From an uncultured Thiohalocapsa sp. (lineage in GTDB: Bacteria > Pseudomonadota > Gammaproteobacteria > Chromatiales > Chromatiaceae): DNA of 64,000 bases. Positions 27,065 to 38,329 of this stretch are shown here, in pieces (position 1 is the stretch's first letter; the number at the start of each line of letters is the position of its first letter). The notes under the pieces are model-generated. The model was given only the letters and a program-made list of their open reading frames with translations. It was not told the origin of the DNA and did not search any database. Both the position numbers and the translations under genes were made by a program. Where the stretch lies: NCBI RefSeq assembly GCF_913062725.1, contig NZ_CAJXWY010000019.1:1-64000 (forward strand), in the 5' to 3' direction.

Positions 27065-28453
27065 ATGTTTACCAAGGTTCGGCTTGACCAACTCGAAAGC
27101 AGCGCCAGCAACCTGACCCCCACGTTCGCCGCGCGCGAGATGGCCGAGCCTGTGCCGCGCTACACCCTGCCCGAGCACGAAATGGCGCCACGCAGTGCCT
27201 ACCAGCTGATCCACGATGAGCTGATGCTCGATGGCAACTCCAGGCTCAATCTCGCGACCTTCGTCACCACCTGGATGGAGCCCGAGGCGCGCCAGCTGAT
27301 GGCCGAATCCTTCGACAAGAACATGATCGACAAGGACGAGTATCCGCAGACGGCGGAGCTCGAAATGCGCTGTGTGAACATTCTGGCGCATTTATGGAAC
27401 GCGCCGGCGGAGGAGGCGTCCACGGGCTGCTCGACCACCGGCTCCAGCGAAGCGGCCATGCTCGGTGGTATGGCGCTGAAGTGGCAGTGGCGCAAGCGCC
27501 GTCAGGCCGCCGGTCAGCCGGCGGACAAGCCGAATCTGGTAATGGGCGCGAATGTGCAGGTCTGCTGGGAGAAGTTCTGCCGCTACTGGGAGGTCGAGCC
27601 GCGCTTCGTGCCCTGCGAGGGCGATCGCTTCATCATCGACCCCAAGCTCGCGGCCGAACTGTGCGACGAGAACACCATCGGCGTGGTGGCGATCATGGGC
27701 TCCACCTACGACGGCAGCTACGAGCCGGTGGCCGCGGTGGCGGCGGCGCTCGACGAGCTCCAACGGACCCAGGGTCTGGACATCCCCATCCACGTCGATG
27801 GCGCCAGCGGTGCCTTCATCGCGCCCTTCCTGCATCAGGATCTGGCGTGGGATTTCCGGCTCCCACGCGTGAAATCCATCAACACCTCAGGCCACAAGTT
27901 TGGCCTGGTCTATCCCGGCGTCGGCTGGATCATCTGGCGCGACAAGGCGGAGCTCCCCGAAGAACTGGTGTTCCACTGCGCCTACCTCGGCGGTGACCTG
28001 CCGAACTTCGCGCTCAACTTCTCGCGCCCCGGCAACCAGGTTGTGGCCCAGTACTACAACTTTCTCCGCCTGGGCCGCGAAGGCTACACCCGGGTCCAGG
28101 CGGCCAGCCGGGACGTCGCGCGCTACCTCTCGGGTCAGATCGCCGAGCTCGGCCCCTTCGAGCTGATCTCCGACGGCTCAGACATCCCGGTGTTTTGCTG
28201 GCGCCTGGCCGAGGAGAGCAATTTCAGTCTCTACGACACCGCCGAATTCCTGCGCCATCGCGGCTGGCTGGTGCCAGCCTATCCCATGCCCGCGAATCGT
28301 CAGGACCAGGTGGTGCAGCGGGTCGTGGTGCGCGAGGGCTTCAGTCACGATATGGCCGATCTGCTGCTCGACGATCTGCGCCGTACGCTGGATCACTTCG
28401 CATCCAAGCCCGGGCACCAGCCGACCCGCGAGGGTGGGCACTTCCACCACTGA
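27065..28453 (+). CDS. gad: glutamate decarboxylase (PLP-dependent)
   Basis: The enzyme converts glutamate to GABA and CO2, consuming a proton, a cytoplasmic acid-resistance or GABA-making step. The 462-aa protein matches the GadA/GadB type: NLATFVTTWMEPEA and IDKDEYPQTAELEMRC near the N-terminus, STGCSTTGSSEAAML (PLP phosphate contacts), HVDGASGAF, and SGHKFGLVYPG with the PLP-binding Lys. It ends in a His-containing tail (EGGHFHH), as in E. coli GadB. ATG at 27065 with an upstream TGAGGA is preferred over the TTG at 27041. No antiporter (gadC) is adjacent. Confidence 0.93.
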   Translation: MFTKVRLDQLESSASNLTPTFAAREMAEPVPRYTLPEHEMAPRSAYQLIHDELMLDGNSRLNLATFVTTWMEPEARQLMAESFDKNMIDKDEYPQTAELEMRCVNILAHLWNAPAEEASTGCSTTGSSEAAMLGGMALKWQWRKRRQAAGQPADKPNLVMGANVQVCWEKFCRYWEVEPRFVPCEGDRFIIDPKLAAELCDENTIGVVAIMGSTYDGSYEPVAAVAAALDELQRTQGLDIPIHVDGASGAFIAPFLHQDLAWDFRLPRVKSINTSGHKFGLVYPGVGWIIWRDKAELPEELVFHCAYLGGDLPNFALNFSRPGNQVVAQYYNFLRLGREGYTRVQAASRDVARYLSGQIAELGPFELISDGSDIPVFCWRLAEESNFSLYDTAEFLRHRGWLVPAYPMPANRQDQVVQRVVVREGFSHDMADLLLDDLRRTLDHFASKPGHQPTREGGHFHH

Positions 28454-28504
28454 GCCGGGCGCCCGTAGGCCGCTCCCTCGGGACGCATCACACACCAATT
28501 TCCG

Positions 28505-29200
28505 ATGAAGGGCATCCAGATCCGCGCCACCGATGCTTGGATCGGCGCCTCCTTCTGCGTCGGCGCCAGTTGTTTCATGATCGGCGGCGCTTCGGCGTCG
28601 GTCGCAGCCGGTTGGGCAGTGCTCGGACCCAAGGTCCTGAATGGACTCTTTGCGATCGGTGCCGTGTTTTTCACGCTCGCGGCCTGGGGACAATATCTGC
28701 AGGCGGTCAATGCGCAGACCGGCGAGCCCGATTCTGCGGCCACCGCCCGCCGTTGGCGTTGGTTTGGGATTCGGGCAGGCAGTCTGGGGTGGTGGGCCAG
28801 CGCCGTCCAGTTGGCCGGAACCCTGATGTTCAATCTGATGACCATCGATGCACTGGGGCCCGGTCTGCTGGGCTTACGTGCCGACCTGGCCGTCTGGAGC
28901 CCGGACATCATCGGCAGCCTCTGCTTTTTGGTCGCGAGCCAGCTGGCCGTGATGGATGTCTGCCGACACGCCTGGTGCTGGCACTGGCGCTCCCGCCCCT
29001 GGTGGATCGCAATGGTGAATCTGGCGGGCGCCATCGCCTTCCAGATTTCGGCGGTGTTCGGTTGGTACCGCCCCGGCGCGGCGGCGTCCCTGGGGCCTTG
29101 GTGGGACAACTATTGGACGTTCATTGGGGCCCTGTGCTTTTTGATCGGCGCGGTGCTGTTGTTGCCGGTCCCCTCGAGACAGCCGGTGGCGGCACCCTGA
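28505..29200 (+). CDS. integral membrane protein, 231 aa, unknown function
   Basis: The product begins MKGIQIRATDAWIGASFCVG and shows about six hydrophobic segments (near residues 12-35, 45-62, 92-112, 133-150, 165-185 and 205-223). They are joined by short Trp-rich loops (RRWRWFGIRAGSLGWWASAVQL, WCWHWRSRPWW). There are no obvious catalytic motifs. It follows glutamate decarboxylase by 51 bases on the same strand and may belong to the same transcript. It is not a GadC-type antiporter, being much too small. Confidence 0.65.
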   Translation: MKGIQIRATDAWIGASFCVGASCFMIGGASASVAAGWAVLGPKVLNGLFAIGAVFFTLAAWGQYLQAVNAQTGEPDSAATARRWRWFGIRAGSLGWWASAVQLAGTLMFNLMTIDALGPGLLGLRADLAVWSPDIIGSLCFLVASQLAVMDVCRHAWCWHWRSRPWWIAMVNLAGAIAFQISAVFGWYRPGAAASLGPWWDNYWTFIGALCFLIGAVLLLPVPSRQPVAAP

Positions 29201-29232
29201 GGCGCCGGCGGGCGACCGCTGCCGTCCTCGAC

Positions 29233-29820
29233 TCAGGCGCCCGGCTTGACCAACGCCGCCGAGAAGTCCCGGTGCAGGTAGCCGTCGACGATCGTCACCT
29301 CGGCGCCCAGTGCCGCGGCCCAGGCCTCGACCTCTGCGGGCTGGCGGTAATTGAAGGTCTGGGAGTTGTCCTTACCGTGCAGTAGATTGAAGACGAAGCC
29401 GCCGCCGGCGGCGGCGTAGCAACGGCCGACGGCCACGCGGGTCTCCTCCAGGGTCAGATTGTTCAGGGCACCGCTGCAGACGTACCAATCGGCCGCCGGC
29501 AGCGGGTCCGTCAGCACGTCGGCCTGGACGATCTCGGCGCCGGTGCGCTCACGGGCCACCGCGACCATGCGCTCGTGCAGGTCGACGCCGAGGTAGCCCC
29601 CCGGCTCATCGCCCTGGGCGCGCAGATAGATCAGAAAATCGCCGAAGCCGCAGCCCAGGTCCACCAGGCTGAGCCCGCCGAGGGTCTGCGGCAGCAGTTC
29701 CCGCAGCACGCGAAAGCGGGTCTGCTGGGAATTGGCGGATTGGTAGTGCAGCCCCTCGGCGGTGTCGCCATAGTGGCTCAGGACGTGGTCGTAGAAGTCG
29801 TGGACGCTGATGCGGGGCAT
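29233..29820 (-). CDS. SAM-dependent class I methyltransferase
   Basis: The 195-aa product starts MPRISVHDFYDHVLSHYGDT. It has the SAM-binding motif VDLGCGFGDFLIYL (motif I, around residue 53), YLGVDLHERMV (motif II with the ribose-binding Asp) and ADVLTDPLP (motif III). After that the family pattern gives no substrate; the protein resembles small stand-alone methyltransferases of the Methyltransf_25 type. It is divergent from trmB. The longer frame up to 30096 is rejected because its extra 92 residues are Arg/Pro-rich filler. Confidence 0.82.
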   Translation of the reverse strand: MPRISVHDFYDHVLSHYGDTAEGLHYQSANSQQTRFRVLRELLPQTLGGLSLVDLGCGFGDFLIYLRAQGDEPGGYLGVDLHERMVAVARERTGAEIVQADVLTDPLPAADWYVCSGALNNLTLEETRVAVGRCYAAAGGGFVFNLLHGKDNSQTFNYRQPAEVEAWAAALGAEVTIVDGYLHRDFSAALVKPGA

Positions 29821-30089
29821 GGCGGAACGGCTCGCAGGCCTCGGCTGGCGGGTGGCGGTACAATGGCGCGCGATCATACCGGGTTGGGCCGCCGCTGACG
29901 CGGGTGTCGACGGCGGGACTGCTGTGATGCGCGCCACGGGCACGTGTCCAGGGCATCCGCCAACGGCCGCAGGCCACCGCCCGACCCCGCAGCCACTAGA
30001 ACCCCGGAGACGGTCGCGACAAGACGTCCAGCAGCCCGCGCCGGCGTGTCCCGATCGCCGCCCGATAAGCCAGCTCCTCACCCTTCGCC

Positions 30090-30818
30090 GTGCCAACAGT
30101 GATCCATCGTGACGACCCGAGCCAGCCGCACCATCGCCCGGTGCGCAGCTTCGTACTGCGCGAGGGTAGGCTCACGGCGGGGCAACGGCGGGCCTTTGAG
30201 GCGCTCTGGCCGCGTTTCGGCGTGGCTTGGCAGCCTGGCACCCCGCTCGATCCTGTGGCCGTGTTCAACGTGCCACAGCCGGTGGTGCTCGAGATCGGCT
30301 TCGGCAACGGCGAGTCCCTGGCGGCGCAGGCCGCGGCGGACCCGGCGCGCAACTATCTCGGCCTGGAGGTGCACCGCCCCGGCGTCGGCCACCTGCTGCT
30401 GCAGATCGAGCGCCTGGACATCGCCAACCTGCGGGTGATGCGCGCAGACGCCGGGGCGCTGCTGCAGCCGCCGCCGGCGGGCGGCCTGCCGGCGGCATCG
30501 CTCGCGGCGGTGCAGCTCTTCTTTCCGGACCCCTGGCCGAAGCAGCGCCATCACAAGCGCCGCATCGTACAGCCGGCGTTCATGCGCAACGTGGCCCGTG
30601 CGCTCGCCCCCGGCGGCGTCTTCCACGCCGCCACCGACTGGGCACCCTATGCCGAGCACATGCTACAGGTTCTGGAGGCCATGCCGGCGCTGTTCGAGAA
30701 TACCGCCGGCGCCGGGCGCTTCACCGAGCGTCCCGCGAGCCGACCGCCGACGAAGTTCGAGCGCCGCGGCGAGCGTTTGGGCCATCGGGTCTTCGACCTG
30801 GTGTACCGGCGTCGCTGA
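30090..30818 (+). CDS. trmB: tRNA (guanine-N7-)-methyltransferase
   Basis: TrmB makes m7G46 in the tRNA variable loop. The 242-aa protein shows VLEIGFGNGESL (SAM motif I), YLGLEVHRPGVGHLL, LFFPDPWPKQRHHKRR (the family's catalytic/substrate block) and a C-terminal PxTKFERRGERLGHRVFDL motif that is diagnostic. The start is a GTG at 30090 or 30099, as no ATG fits. Confidence 0.95.
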   Translation: MPTVIHRDDPSQPHHRPVRSFVLREGRLTAGQRRAFEALWPRFGVAWQPGTPLDPVAVFNVPQPVVLEIGFGNGESLAAQAAADPARNYLGLEVHRPGVGHLLLQIERLDIANLRVMRADAGALLQPPPAGGLPAASLAAVQLFFPDPWPKQRHHKRRIVQPAFMRNVARALAPGGVFHAATDWAPYAEHMLQVLEAMPALFENTAGAGRFTERPASRPPTKFERRGERLGHRVFDLVYRRR

Positions 30819-30920
30819 GCCGGACAGCCGGCCACCGCCGCGTCGTCGTTGCCAGCCCCCGCGTGCGCCGGCGCAACCGCTGCCCCCCACCTAACCCATC
30901 CAGCACCTCACCCCCAAGCC

Positions 30921-31565
30921 ATGTCCGCGCTCCGTCTGCAAGCCCTGCGACTGCGTCTGTTGGCGCCCGTGGATCTCAGCATCGACGCCGGCGAGCTGGT
31001 GTTCCTGTCCGGCCCGTCCGGCGCCGGCAAGAGCCTGCTGCTGCGCGCCATCGCCGACCTCGATCCGAACGGCGGCGAGGCCTGGTGCGGCGACACCGCG
31101 CGCTCGTCGGTGCCGGCGCACCTGTGGCGACGACGCGTGGGGCTGCTGCCGGCGGAATCCGGCTGGTGGGCAGAGCAGGTGGGCGGGCATTTCCCAACCG
31201 CGCCGGACACGGAGCCCCCGCTCGCAGCCCTGCTCGCGCGCCTGGGCTTCGGCCCTGAGGTGCTGGACTGGGACGTGCGCCGACTCTCCACCGGCGAGCG
31301 CCAGCGCCTGGCCCTGGCCCGGCTGCTGGCCAACCGGCCCGAGGTGCTGCTGCTGGACGAGGCCACCGCCAACCTGGACCCCGAGAACCGCACCCGCGTC
31401 GAAGCTGTCATCGCCGACTACCGCGCCGATGCCGCGGCGGCGGTGTTCTGGGTCAGCCACGACCCGGAACAGCGCGCGCGCATGAACGGGCGCCGACTGG
31501 TAATCCGCGACGGACGTATCAGCGCCGAGCAACCGGCGGCGGATGCGGCGCAGGCGGACCCATGA
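30921..31565 (+). CDS. fetA: ABC transporter ATP-binding protein, FetA/YbbL type
   Basis: With FetB this forms the FetAB exporter, shown in E. coli to export iron and aid peroxide resistance. The 214-aa protein has Walker A GPSGAGKS (about 31-38), signature LSTGERQR, Walker B VLLLDEATANLD and the switch His in WVSHD. The stop overlaps the start of the permease gene (ATGA at 31562). Length and single-permease partner fit FetA/YbbL; substrate is inferred from the family. Confidence 0.85.
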   Translation: MSALRLQALRLRLLAPVDLSIDAGELVFLSGPSGAGKSLLLRAIADLDPNGGEAWCGDTARSSVPAHLWRRRVGLLPAESGWWAEQVGGHFPTAPDTEPPLAALLARLGFGPEVLDWDVRRLSTGERQRLALARLLANRPEVLLLDEATANLDPENRTRVEAVIADYRADAAAAVFWVSHDPEQRARMNGRRLVIRDGRISAEQPAADAAQADP

Positions 31566-32365
31566 GCCTCATCTCCCTGAACCCCGTCGACTTGGTGCTG
31601 GCGGCTGCCCTGGTGCTGCTGCTGGCGGCACTGTCCTGGCGGCTGCACCTGGGCGTGGAGCGGCGCATGCTCATCGCCGCGGCCCGCGCCACCGTGCAGC
31701 TGGTGCTGCTGGGACTGGTGCTGAAGGTGCTCTTCGACACCACCAGCCCCGTGCTCATCGGCCTGCTGGCGCTGATGATGCTGTCGGTGGCGGGCTGGGA
31801 GGTCATGGCCCGGCAGACCCGGCGCTACCGCGGCCCCTGGGGCTACGGCATCGGCGCCCTGTCCATGTTCCTGTCGTCCTTCAGCATTACGGTGCTGGCG
31901 CTGACGGTGATCATCGGCGTCGAGCCCTGGTATCAGCCGCAGTACCTGATTCCGCTGCTCGGCATGCTCCTCGGCAACACCATGACGGGCATCGCCGTCG
32001 CCCTCGACGGCCTCACCCGGCAGGCCCACGACAACCGTGAGCGCATCGAGGCGCGGCTGCTGCTCGGTGCCCCCTGGGGCGAGGCCATCGCCGATATCCG
32101 CCGCGACGCCCTGCGCGCCGGCCTGATCCCCATCGTCAATGCCATGGCCACCGCCGGCATCGTCAGCCTGCCCGGCATGATGACCGGCCAGATCCTCGCT
32201 GGCAGCCCGCCCATGGAGGCGGCCAAGTACCAGCTGCTGATCATGTTCCTGATCGCCGCCGGCACCGGGCTCGGCAGCCTGGCGGCGGTGTGGATCGGCT
32301 CCCGGCGGCTGTTCGACGAGCGCGCGCGGCTGCGGCTGGATCGGCTCGCGCCGGGGCGCCGCTGA
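31562..32365 (+). CDS. fetB: ABC exporter permease, FetB/YbbM type
   Basis: The 267-aa permease has about seven hydrophobic segments and the family block [12 protein letters not shown]-like (here [21 protein letters not shown]), followed by the coupling-region [16 protein letters not shown] and the conserved [22 protein letters not shown] stretch typical of UPF0014/YbbM. It overlaps fetA by four bases. Iron export is inferred from E. coli FetAB. Confidence 0.88.
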   Translation: MSLISLNPVDLVLAAALVLLLAALSWRLHLGVERRMLIAAARATVQLVLLGLVLKVLFDTTSPVLIGLLALMMLSVAGWEVMARQTRRYRGPWGYGIGALSMFLSSFSITVLALTVIIGVEPWYQPQYLIPLLGMLLGNTMTGIAVALDGLTRQAHDNRERIEARLLLGAPWGEAIADIRRDALRAGLIPIVNAMATAGIVSLPGMMTGQILAGSPPMEAAKYQLLIMFLIAAGTGLGSLAAVWIGSRRLFDERARLRLDRLAPGRR

Positions 32366-32466
32366 AGAGCGCCGGCGGACGCTGCGGATTTCGCCCCACG
32401 CCCACACACCGGCATAATCCCCGCCTCCACCGCATTGCCAAGGCTGCCGCACAGCCCGGAGCTGCC

Positions 32467-34569
<2,103 letters not shown>

Positions 34570-34690
34570 AGGCCGTCCACAAAGCTAGATGCGCGGGTTC
34601 TATGGTTTGCGAATCTTCAAGGCGTTGCTGCGGGTGGTGAGGGGTCGCCGGCCGCCCGGCGCGGCCCTCCAGATGCGGGCGCAAGGCGTC

Positions 34691-35263
34691 CTAACCTTTC
34701 GCGGCGCGCGCCTTGGCCACGGATTCGGCGGTGATTTCGCCGGCGGCCATGCGCGCCACCTTAGCGAGCACCTGAGCCTCCAGATCCTGCTTGAAGCCGG
34801 CGACGCGGGCGAGGAGGTCGGCGTCGGCCACGGCGAGTATCTGCGCGGCCAGCAAGCCGGCGTTGCGGGCGCCGTCGATGGCCACCGTGGCAACGGGCAC
34901 GCCAGGGGGCATCTGCACGATGGACAGGAGTGAGTCCTCACCGGACAGCGCCCGGCTCTTCACCGGTACGCCGATCACCGGCAGCGGCGAGATGGCAGCG
35001 ACCATGCCAGGCAGGTGGGCGGCGCCGCCGGCCCCGGCGACGATGACCTTGAGCCCCCGCTCCACCGCAGCGCCGGCGTAGTCGTAAAGCCGCTTCGGCG
35101 TGCGGTGGGCGGAGACGATGGTCATCTCGAAGGGCACGCCGAGGTCGCTCAGCGCGTCGGCGGCGCCCTGCATCACGGGCAGATCCGAGTCGCTGCCCAT
35201 GATGATGCCCACCAGCGGCTGGCGCGTTTCCGGGGACGGGCCCTGACTCATGCCCTGACTCAT
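34691..35263 (-). CDS. purE: N5-carboxyaminoimidazole ribonucleotide mutase
   Basis: PurE (class I) rearranges N5-CAIR to CAIR in purine synthesis. The 190-aa protein has [35 protein letters not shown] and [31 protein letters not shown], all standard. The start overlaps the stop of purK (35260-35263). The N-terminal MSQGMSQG repeat leaves a second start five codons in. Confidence 0.96.
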   Translation of the reverse strand: MSQGMSQGPSPETRQPLVGIIMGSDSDLPVMQGAADALSDLGVPFEMTIVSAHRTPKRLYDYAGAAVERGLKVIVAGAGGAAHLPGMVAAISPLPVIGVPVKSRALSGEDSLLSIVQMPPGVPVATVAIDGARNAGLLAAQILAVADADLLARVAGFKQDLEAQVLAKVARMAAGEITAESVAKARAAKG

Positions 35264-36426
35264 GCCATTGTTTCTCCTTCGATGCGGATCAGGTTGCGGA
35301 CCCGCTCGGCCTTGCTCCGCGCCTGCTCGATCTCGGCGTCCAGCACGGTCACATGGCCCATCTTGCGGTAGGCGCGGGTCTCCGCCTTGCCGTAGAGATG
35401 CACCGACACCCCGGGAATGGCCAGTGCCGCCCGGAGTCCGCAGATCACCGGCCGGCCGGTGAAGCCCGGCTCGCCCAGCAGATTCAGCATGGCGGCCGGC
35501 CGCACCAGGTCCGTGACGCCCAGCGGCAGGCCGGCGATGGCGCGCAGGTGCTGCTCGAACTGATCGGTGACACAGGCCTCGATGGTGTAGTGACCGGAGT
35601 TGTGGGTGCGCGGCGCCACCTCGTTCACCAGCAGGTCGCCGTCGTGGGTGAGGAACAGCTCCACGCCAAAGATACCCACACCCACCAAGGCTTCCACCGT
35701 GGCCACCGCAAGGTCCTGTGCGGCCTTGGCGATGGCGTGATCCACCCGCGCCGGCGCTAACAGCATATCCAGCATGTTCTCGCCGGGTCGCATGCGCATC
35801 TCCACCGGCGGATAGGCGCAGGTGGCGCCGTCCTGCCCGCGGGCCACCATCACCGCCAGTTCCAGGCGGGCCGGCACGAAGCGCTCCACCAGCGAGGGCA
35901 CCGGCAGATGCTGATCGAAGTCGGCGGGCGCGTGCATCACCTGCACGCCGCGGCCGTCGTAGCCGCCGCGGCGCGCCTTCTGCACCAGCGGATAGCCGAA
36001 AGCGGCGAAGGCCTCCGGCGCCGGCTGCTCCGCCGGCACGAAAGCCACGCTCGGGATGCCCGCCTCCGCCAGCACCTGTTTCTGGCGCAGCTTGTCCTGG
36101 ATGTCGGCGAGCAGGCCGGGGCAGGGGAAGATGCGATGGCCGGCGGCGGCGAGCTCAGCGAGGGTGTCGGTGTCGATGTCCTCGATGTCGAAGGTGGTCA
36201 CGTCACAGGCGGCCACCAGTTGCTCGAGCGCCGCCGGGTCGTGGTAGGCGCCGACGATCTGCTCGCCGGAGAGCTGCCCCGCCGGGCTGTTGGGATAGGG
36301 ATCGAGCACGGTGCAGGTGCAGCCGATGCGCTTGGCGGCGGCCACCAGCATACGCCCGAGCTGGCCGCCGCCGATGATACCGATCTGGGCGACGGGGTAA
36401 GGATAGCGATCGTCGCTGGCGCTCAT
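35260..36426 (-). CDS. purK: N5-carboxyaminoimidazole ribonucleotide synthase
   Basis: PurK uses ATP and bicarbonate to carboxylate aminoimidazole ribonucleotide. The 388-aa ATP-grasp protein has [13 protein letters not shown] at the N-terminus, [12 protein letters not shown] (ATP-grasp loop), [31 protein letters not shown] (active-site block) and [19 protein letters not shown]. Its ATG overlaps the stop of the upstream cbbR (36423-36426). The position just downstream of a CO2-fixation cluster is notable because PurK itself consumes bicarbonate. Confidence 0.96.
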   Translation of the reverse strand: MSASDDRYPYPVAQIGIIGGGQLGRMLVAAAKRIGCTCTVLDPYPNSPAGQLSGEQIVGAYHDPAALEQLVAACDVTTFDIEDIDTDTLAELAAAGHRIFPCPGLLADIQDKLRQKQVLAEAGIPSVAFVPAEQPAPEAFAAFGYPLVQKARRGGYDGRGVQVMHAPADFDQHLPVPSLVERFVPARLELAVMVARGQDGATCAYPPVEMRMRPGENMLDMLLAPARVDHAIAKAAQDLAVATVEALVGVGIFGVELFLTHDGDLLVNEVAPRTHNSGHYTIEACVTDQFEQHLRAIAGLPLGVTDLVRPAAMLNLLGEPGFTGRPVICGLRAALAIPGVSVHLYGKAETRAYRKMGHVTVLDAEIEQARSKAERVRNLIRIEGETMA

Positions 36427-37454
36427 GCGCTCGCCGTCCGCTGCCGGCGCAGCCGCTCGCGGGTCTGCTCGAAGGCATCGCGCGCATGGCCGAGCCGCTC
36501 GACGATCTCGGGCTCGTAGGCGATGGCGAAATCCAGAAAGGTGCGCGCCACCAGCGATAGCTCCCGCCCGCGCCAATGCAGCAGATGCCAGCGGCGCATG
36601 ATGGGAAAGCCCTGGACATCCAACAGCGCCAGCCCGGCGCCGGCGCTCTCCAGGCGCAGCGAATGCAGGGACAACACCGAAAGACCAAGTCCGCCGACGA
36701 TGGCGTGCTTGATGGCCTCGTTGCTACCGAGCTGCATGCGCACCCGCGGCACCAGCCCGGCCTGCTCGAAGCATTTCACCACGGCATCGCGGATGCCGGA
36801 GCCGGGCTCGCGCAGGATCAGGCTCTCGCCGGCCAGGGCCTCGATGGGGATGTTGCGCTCGATGGCCAGCGGATGGTCGATACGGGCCACCACCACCAAC
36901 GGATTCGGCGCAAACGGGATGCACTCGATCTGCTCGTTCACCTCCCGCGGCTGCCCGGCCACATAGAGATCGTCGTCGTGGCCCATCAGGCGCTCGAGGA
37001 TGTGCTCGCGGTTGGTGACACCCAGGGAGACCTCGATGCCTGGGTATTTTTTGCAAAACGCGCCCAGGATTTCCGGCGCCACGTATTTGGCCGTGGTCAC
37101 CACGCCGAGCCGCAGGCGTCCGCGCTTCAGGCCCTTCAGGTCGGAAAGCTTCACCTCAAGGTCGGTCAGCGTGCTGAGGATCTCGCGGCAGGCGGCATAG
37201 ACCTCGCGGCCGGCATCGGTGGGCTCCACCGTACGACCCACATGGCGGAACAGCGGCGTGCCCAGGGTCTCCGAGAGCTTCTTGATCTGCATGGACACCG
37301 TCGGCTGCGTCAGGAACAGCTCCTCGGCGGCGCGGGTGAAGCTGCCCAGGCGCACGATCGCCTCCAGCAGCTGGAGCTGGCGTAGGGTCGCATGGCGGAT
37401 TAGGTAATCGGCCCCGCCCGGGAAGGCGTTACGGCCGTCGTTGGCATGAGACAT
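36423..37454 (-). CDS. cbbR: LysR-type regulator CbbR
   Basis: CbbR controls RuBisCO and Calvin-cycle genes in response to metabolites. The 343-aa protein has the LysR winged helix (LRQLQLLEAIVRLGSFTRAAEELFLTQPTVSMQIKKL) after a 22-residue extension. The effector domain is CbbR-like (RLRLGVVTTAKYVAPEILGAF, LVVVARIDHPLA, LREPGSGIRDAV). It lies downstream of, and on the same strand as, the carboxysome genes, whereas cbbR is commonly divergent from cbbL; its stop overlaps purK. Candidate targets include cbbL, 10 kb away. Confidence 0.9.
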   Translation of the reverse strand: MSHANDGRNAFPGGADYLIRHATLRQLQLLEAIVRLGSFTRAAEELFLTQPTVSMQIKKLSETLGTPLFRHVGRTVEPTDAGREVYAACREILSTLTDLEVKLSDLKGLKRGRLRLGVVTTAKYVAPEILGAFCKKYPGIEVSLGVTNREHILERLMGHDDDLYVAGQPREVNEQIECIPFAPNPLVVVARIDHPLAIERNIPIEALAGESLILREPGSGIRDAVVKCFEQAGLVPRVRMQLGSNEAIKHAIVGGLGLSVLSLHSLRLESAGAGLALLDVQGFPIMRRWHLLHWRGRELSLVARTFLDFAIAYEPEIVERLGHARDAFEQTRERLRRQRTASA

Positions 37455-37800
37455 GGCGGCGCTGCGGTGTGCACCGAGCGACGACGCCGGGCTGCCGTGC
37501 AGCGCAAGCGCCAGTGCCGGCCTAGAAAGACACGGTGAGCATACCGAGCCGATCAGCGCATCCGCTGGAACTCGCTTTTGGCGTTAAACGCTGCAGCATA
37601 GCGCGTCATCCGGTCGCATTCCAGCCTTAAGCGGCCGCATTGACACGGATGCTCATCTGCCAGCGCGTGGATGGCGCATGAAGGTGACAGAGCCGCTCGC
37701 GCCGCCCCGGGTGGACGCCACCCGGGACGGCTGCCTGGGAGAGGGCTGCCTTGGGGGGCGGGCAACTGGGTCCCAAGCCGCTAGCCCCGCTCCGGCATCC
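37455..37800. other. intergenic region between the carboxysome cluster and cbbR
   Basis: No gene is supported. It holds a perfect hairpin (37706-37726) shortly after the last carboxysome gene, and nearer cbbR a moderately AT-richer stretch (about 37565-37640, with GGCGTTAAACGCTGCAGCAT) that could contain a cbbR promoter. Confidence 0.45.
37706..37726 (-). terminator. hairpin ending the carboxysome gene cluster
   Basis: A perfect 9-bp stem (CCCGGGTGG/CCACCCGGG) with a 3-nt loop begins 75 bases past the stop of the 60-aa gene. It lacks a T-tract but is very stable and well placed to end the long carboxysome transcript before cbbR. Confidence 0.5.
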
Positions 37801-37983
37801 TCAGTCCGGCCAAATACGGGGGAAGCGCTGGTAGCTGTCGTCGCGCTCGGGGGCGAGTGCCGGGCCACGGGTGGTGGCGCCGGGCTTTGGGGTGCTGCGC
37901 CGACGGCCGCTCAGGCCGCTCTTGCGGGCGCTGGCGCTGCTGGCGGCGGACCCGCCGGACGGGGTGGCCTTTTCTTCGCTCAT
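37801..37983 (-). CDS. small disordered protein, candidate carboxysome positioning factor McdB
   Basis: This 60-aa protein is the last gene of the carboxysome cluster, 34 bases after the acRAF-type gene. It is low-complexity (MSEEKATPSGGSAASSASAR..., rich in Ser, Gly, Arg and Pro), so probably disordered, and it ends FPRIWPD. Proteobacterial McdB proteins are short, disordered, encoded near acRAF/bfr in cso operons, and carry an invariant Trp within their last few residues; Trp58 of 60 fits. McdB normally works with the ParA-type ATPase McdA, and no such gene is in the window. The assignment is inference from composition, Trp and position; an unrelated small protein is possible. Confidence 0.55.
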   Translation of the reverse strand: MSEEKATPSGGSAASSASARKSGLSGRRRSTPKPGATTRGPALAPERDDSYQRFPRIWPD

Positions 37984-38017
37984 GGGACTGGATCCTCTTG
38001 TCGATCAGCCTTATTGG

Positions 38018-38329
38018 TCAGCCTTTGGCAAAACCATCCACGCGCTCGGCGAAGGCTTCCGCCGCGGCGCTGATCTCACCGCTGTCCTCATCGGCGAACA
38101 GCGTGAAGTTGACATAGGTGCGCCCGAAGCTCTGGTTCGGGTAGATGCCGGTTTCCTCCGAGAGGTCCGCCACCTGGTCCAGGAAGTCCCGGAGACTGTC
38201 GTAGTCCGGGAATTCCAGCCGTCGCTCCAGGCGCAGTGGACGCTGGCGCCGCCGCCAGCCGTGGGGCGGCGTCGGCGGCCCTTGCGCCGGCGGCGGGCCG
38301 GCGTCGCCGTCAGAAGTAGGCCCGGTCAT
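38018..38329 (-). CDS. pterin-4a-carbinolamine dehydratase-like RuBisCO assembly factor (acRAF)
   Basis: acRAF proteins keep the dehydratase fold but act as chaperones for form IA RuBisCO of alpha-carboxysomes. The 103-aa product has a Gly/Pro-rich start (MTGPTSDGDAGPPPAQGPP), then RLERRLEFPDYDSLRDFLDQVADLSEE and GRTYVNFTLFADEDSGEISAAAEAFAERVD, which match the cso-linked branch. In active dehydratases the second block reads NvVxvxLtTHdxgGlT; here the catalytic His is absent, as expected for acRAF. It overlaps the end of the bacterioferritin-like gene by 20 bases. Confidence 0.85.
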   Translation of the reverse strand: MTGPTSDGDAGPPPAQGPPTPPHGWRRRQRPLRLERRLEFPDYDSLRDFLDQVADLSEETGIYPNQSFGRTYVNFTLFADEDSGEISAAAEAFAERVDGFAKG

